Source of the DNA: Calonectria ilicicola
Taxonomy: Eukaryota; Ascomycota; Sordariomycetes; Hypocreales; Nectriaceae
DNA: 64,000 bases
Assembly: GCA_020809705.1 (NCBI GenBank)
Contig: CP085832.1
Location: forward strand, 4,898,001-4,962,000
Direction: 5' to 3'
Part shown: positions 60,526 through 64,000 of the stretch, in pieces
How positions within the stretch are numbered: the stretch's first letter is position 1
Layout of the letters: the number at the start of each line of letters is the position of its first letter
Translations under genes and position numbers: made by a program
Notes under the pieces: generated by a model
The model's database searches: none
What the model was told of the DNA's origin: nothing
What the model saw: the letters and a program-made list of their open reading frames with translations, nothing else

Positions 60526-60736
60526 TGTTACGACTCAAACTGACCTACCCGGGAGCCCGGACTGGAAGGTCAGGTGACAGGGATCCACCCCTCCTAGTTA
60601 GGACTAGCCTAAAGGAATATCCCGACAAGATGAAGCTATTCCGACCTATCAGGAATGCCTTAAGGCGTCGGAACCAGTGTTTTATCTAGTATTTAAGACC
60701 TTCTAGAGCTGCTACCTAGGGCACAACTAGCTCTTA
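60526..60736 (+). mobile_element. Probable LTR (5' LTR of a gypsy-type element)
   Basis: An island of normal G+C content inside the A/T block. It begins TGTTACGACTC, the form of many fungal Ty3/gypsy LTR starts, and has GACCTACCCGGGAGCCCGG. A TATTTAAGACC promoter-like element lies at about 60697. The right border is not visible because the DNA becomes A/T-rich again. A reverse-transcriptase relic on the same strand lies 3.3 kb downstream, the expected distance past gag. Confidence 0.5.
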
Positions 60737-63700
60737 ATATAATTTGGTTACCTTTAATTAATCTACTTGATTAATTAACCTATTACTAAATATAGCAATC
60801 TTCCTTTATTATTTAACTGATATATCTAACTCTTTTTATTAATATAAACTATTATATATTAAAAGCTCTTATTTAGAAAGATTATTTATATTGATTTTAA
60901 ATAATATTATTATAATATTAGTTTAATTTATATTTTTAGGAATTTTTTGTTTTAAAGGAAAGGAAATTATTATTTTTAAAGTTTTTATTAATAATAAAAG
61001 TATGAAAAAGGTAGAGTCTAAGAATAATAAAAATAATAAATAATTTAAAGTACTTTAAGAGAAAAATAAAAAGCTTTATAATAAAATATAATAATTTAAT
61101 ATTAATTTTTAGTTTTATATTAAAGAAAGTAATTAATATTTTATATATATAAAAAAGATATTTTAAAATTCTTTTAATATATAAAATATTTAAGTAAATA
61201 ATCTATAGCCTATTATTATAGTAAGATTAAATCTATTAATAAATAAACCTATTATATAGCTAGCAATTACTATATCTAAAGTTATATTAGTACCTATAAG
61301 CTACTATAAGGATCTAGGTAAGATAATTAAGCCTCTAAAGTCTTTTAAATAGAATGATTTAGTTATAATCTTATGATAGTAGATTATATTACTAAGATCT
61401 TACTTTTAATACTTCCTACAATATCTTGCATAAGAAGATCTTAAGATCTAATATATAATTAAATAAATAGAAAGTAAGATATTATATAATATAAAATTAT
61501 ATTTAAATAATTTTATTTATAATCTCTTAATATTTTAAAGTAAAAAGATCTAGAAATTATTTGCTAGCTTTAATTACTTTAAAGAAAAAATTATTAGCTT
61601 ATATAGAAAGTATAATAAGAAATAAGATATTATCTTTAAGATCTAAACTTTTACTTAAATTAATTCTTATAGCTTCTATCTCTTTAACTTTTAATATTAT
61701 ATTATAAAATTTAATTAAAATAATAAGATATTAATTAATAAGTTCTATTATAATTTAAAAAAGAATATATAAGATAAGATATATAAAAAGCTTAACCTAC
61801 TAACTTACTTTAATAATTATATTATACTAGCTATTTAATATAATACTTACCTATATTAAAGGTATATATAGAAGAAGTCTAGAAAAAAGGCTAATTAGTT
61901 TATTAATATTAACTAATAATAAAACCCCTTTATATCCTATAGAATTACTTTAAGACCTATAAAATTAAGAAATACCTAGTAAAAAAAGACTTTTTAAATA
62001 TTATCTATTAGAACTATAATAAGAAAGAATACACCTACTACTATTACCAAGAATAAGATATCAACCAAAAGTTCAAACTTATACTAGAAAGGCAAAGATA
62101 AATCAATATAACTTAAACTAATAAGGAACCCCAAACTACTATCTAAACTATTAGACAGATTACTAATTAGACCCTTATACCAAAAGGCAAGGACTAACCT
62201 ATAGAAAAAAGACTTTTATTATAATTACTTAGTCCTATAGTAAAATTAAGGAATCCTTAAAATAAAAGAAGTAATAATTATTAGATTAGGAAGAATATAG
62301 ATATGTTTAAACTAGATTAACCTCTATAAGGAAGTCTATTAACTTAGTAAGAACTACCTATAAGCTAGTCTACTAGTAATAACTAGATGTAAGATCTAAT
62401 ATTCTTTAAAAGATAAAGGTTCTAGTACTTTAAATATTATAAGTTAGAAAGAAAGAAGTTTTTATAAAGCTTAGTATAGAAGCATCTAGTAATTACTTTA
62501 ATTTTTAATTTAATTATTTTAATTATTAAAATATTTTATAATTTTATTATTTTTATTATTTTTACTTTTATTATAAAATTAATAAAATAATTAATAATTA
62601 TTTTTTAATAAAGGATAATATTTTTATCTATAATATTCTATATTATAATTACTATTTATACTATTAATTTATAAAATAAAAAAAAGTATTATAATTATTA
62701 AAAATAAATCTAATTAAATATTTAAAAATTATTATTCTAAACTAAATAACCTTTACTTATATAATAATAAAGATTATTTTATTTACTTATAGAATAAAAT
62801 AATCTAATAATATAAGATCTTTAGTAAAAGTTTAAAAAATAAATTATACCTTTTATATTAGAGTAATAAAAGCAGTAGCCCTTATAAAAGAAAGGCCCTA
62901 AGATAGCCTATAGGAATTATAATTTAAAGGATATAAAGCAATTATAATTTATCCAAGCTACCTTAAAGATAAAGAAGCCCTAAAAGAAGCTTCTTATTAA
63001 ATCTTTATATATTATTAATAGTATAAAGTTATAAAGGCTTAAAATAAAAGTAAGAATCAAGGGGAACTAATATATTATTATAATAAATAATAGAGTTAAA
63101 ATAAACTATATTTATTTAAAAATTATAAATACTCTTTAATTATTATAGAAAGATAAAGTAAATCTTTATATTATATTAAATCTAAAAGGTATTATATTTA
63201 GTTATAATAATAAAGTTATTAATTAAGAGCTTGATTATTTTAAGATCTTTATTAATAAAAAGAATTAAAGTATTTTATTTAATATTATTAATATTAGAAT
63301 AAATAATCTAGTTCTAAAGTACCTATAGTTATATTAATACAATCTATATATTAACTAATATATTAACTAAATATAGATATCCTTTGAGGATAATATAGCT
63401 AGTAATATAGATGATTAGGATTAAAGATCTTAAATCTTTAGTACTAACTATACAGAGATTATATATAATAATAGTTTATTACTAAAGGGAATATAATATA
63501 AGTATAAGGCTAGTTAAAAGAGAATATAATAAAAAGTTATTATTAACCTTTATATATAATTCTAATAGCTTAATAAGAACTTTAAAAAAATAAATAAAAA
63601 TATTATTAATAATTAATTAAAGAATATATTATATTAATATTATATTTATAAGTAATTATTTATAAAAGAACTTAAGATTAGATTATTAAAGCTTAGTTAA

Positions 63701-63789
63701 TAGGATTATAAAATTATATTAAAGAATAGAGTAAGTATTTATTTTTTCTTAATTTATAATTTTAATTAAATAAAATTTAATATTTTAAA
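60737..63789 (+). mobile_element. RIP-degraded internal region of LTR retrotransposon
   Basis: A/T-rich DNA full of TAA and TAG, between the LTR-like island and the reverse-transcriptase relic. By position it should be the old gag and protease region. No motif there is certain enough to name. Confidence 0.5.
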
Positions 63790-64000
63790 GAAGTATATTA
63801 AAAATATACTATAAAAAGAATATATATAAATATTAACTTCTAAAGTTAGTTATTTAATAATATTTATTTTAAAGAAAAATAGAAAACTTTACTTTATTAT
63901 AGATTATTAATAGCTTAATAATATTACTATTAAAGATTATATACCCTTACCCCTTATTAATAAGATAAAGAATAGATTATATAGAATAAAGGTATTTATT
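63790..64000 (+). pseudogene. Degraded Ty3/gypsy reverse transcriptase, 5' part
   Basis: Despite several stop codons, one frame keeps the reverse-transcriptase signature: a KKY-I-N-L start of the finger region, ILKKNRKLYFIIDY, then LNNITIKDYIPLPLIN and RLYRIKVFI at the edge of the window. The spacing matches the RT domain of Ty3/gypsy pol genes, with changes (Cys and Gln/Arg codons to Tyr, Ile or stop) of the C-to-T kind on both strands. Not functional; continues beyond the window. Confidence 0.75.

Noticed and set aside
57480..64000. A/T-rich block as mitochondrial insertion or centromere
   Set aside because: It contains a gypsy LTR-like island and a recognisable reverse transcriptase with C-to-T type decay, which RIP of transposons explains better.

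Overview
The window is nuclear DNA of a filamentous ascomycete (Pezizomycotina). Almost every gene is split by short GT-AG introns of roughly 45-70 bp. There are four Zn2Cys6 regulators, and the families present are typical of plant-associated or saprobic moulds. The right end is an almost pure A/T block that fits RIP-type (repeat-induced point) mutation. The order and species cannot be fixed from sequence alone. I found no tRNA, rRNA or CRISPR.

Layout. 0-3.3 kb: 3' part of a rhamnogalacturonan lyase and a nitronate monooxygenase. 3.6-11.2 kb: a compact group of a 14-TM MFS exporter, two divergent NmrA-like oxidoreductases and a Zn2Cys6 regulator; three of its promoters carry the same CGG-N3-CCG palindrome. 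11.5-16.2 kb: an OPT oligopeptide transporter, a decayed gene and a secreted DUF1961 protein. 18.2-22.7 kb: a secreted kievitone-hydratase/CrtC-like protein, an SDR, an orphan 3' gene fragment and a DUF3445 haem N-demethylase-like protein. 24.1-28.8 kb: an UNC93-like MFS protein and a Zn2Cys6 regulator whose C-terminus looks frameshifted. 28.8-32.0 kb: no recognisable gene. 32.0-39.9 kb: a secreted tyrosinase, a full-size PDR-type ABCG transporter and a divergent intronless Zn2Cys6 regulator; their shared promoter holds a TCCGCGGA element. 39.9-41.8 kb: gene relics, including an NmrA pseudogene. 42.1-46.9 kb: a GFA-domain protein and a divergent SDR/aldehyde dehydrogenase pair. 47.3-52.1 kb: an unknown 283-aa protein and an AzgA-type purine permease. 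52.2-57.4 kb: a Zn2Cys6 regulator and a BBE-like FAD oxidase. 57.4-64.0 kb: A/T-rich repeat remains, including an LTR and a mutated Ty3/gypsy reverse transcriptase.

How the genes fit together (inference). The set combines pectin side-chain attack (PL4 lyase, DUF1961), oxidation and detoxification of small aromatic or nitro compounds (nitronate monooxygenase, NmrA-like reductases, kievitone-hydratase-like protein, N-demethylase-like protein, tyrosinase, SDR, aldehyde dehydrogenase, BBE oxidase), efflux (DHA2 MFS, PDR ABCG) and nutrient uptake (OPT, AzgA), each next to local regulators. It reads as an accessory catabolic and detoxification island beside a transposon-rich block. Several decayed genes show that the region turns over. 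Exon boundaries were derived by hand from splice signals, reading-frame continuity and family sequence patterns.
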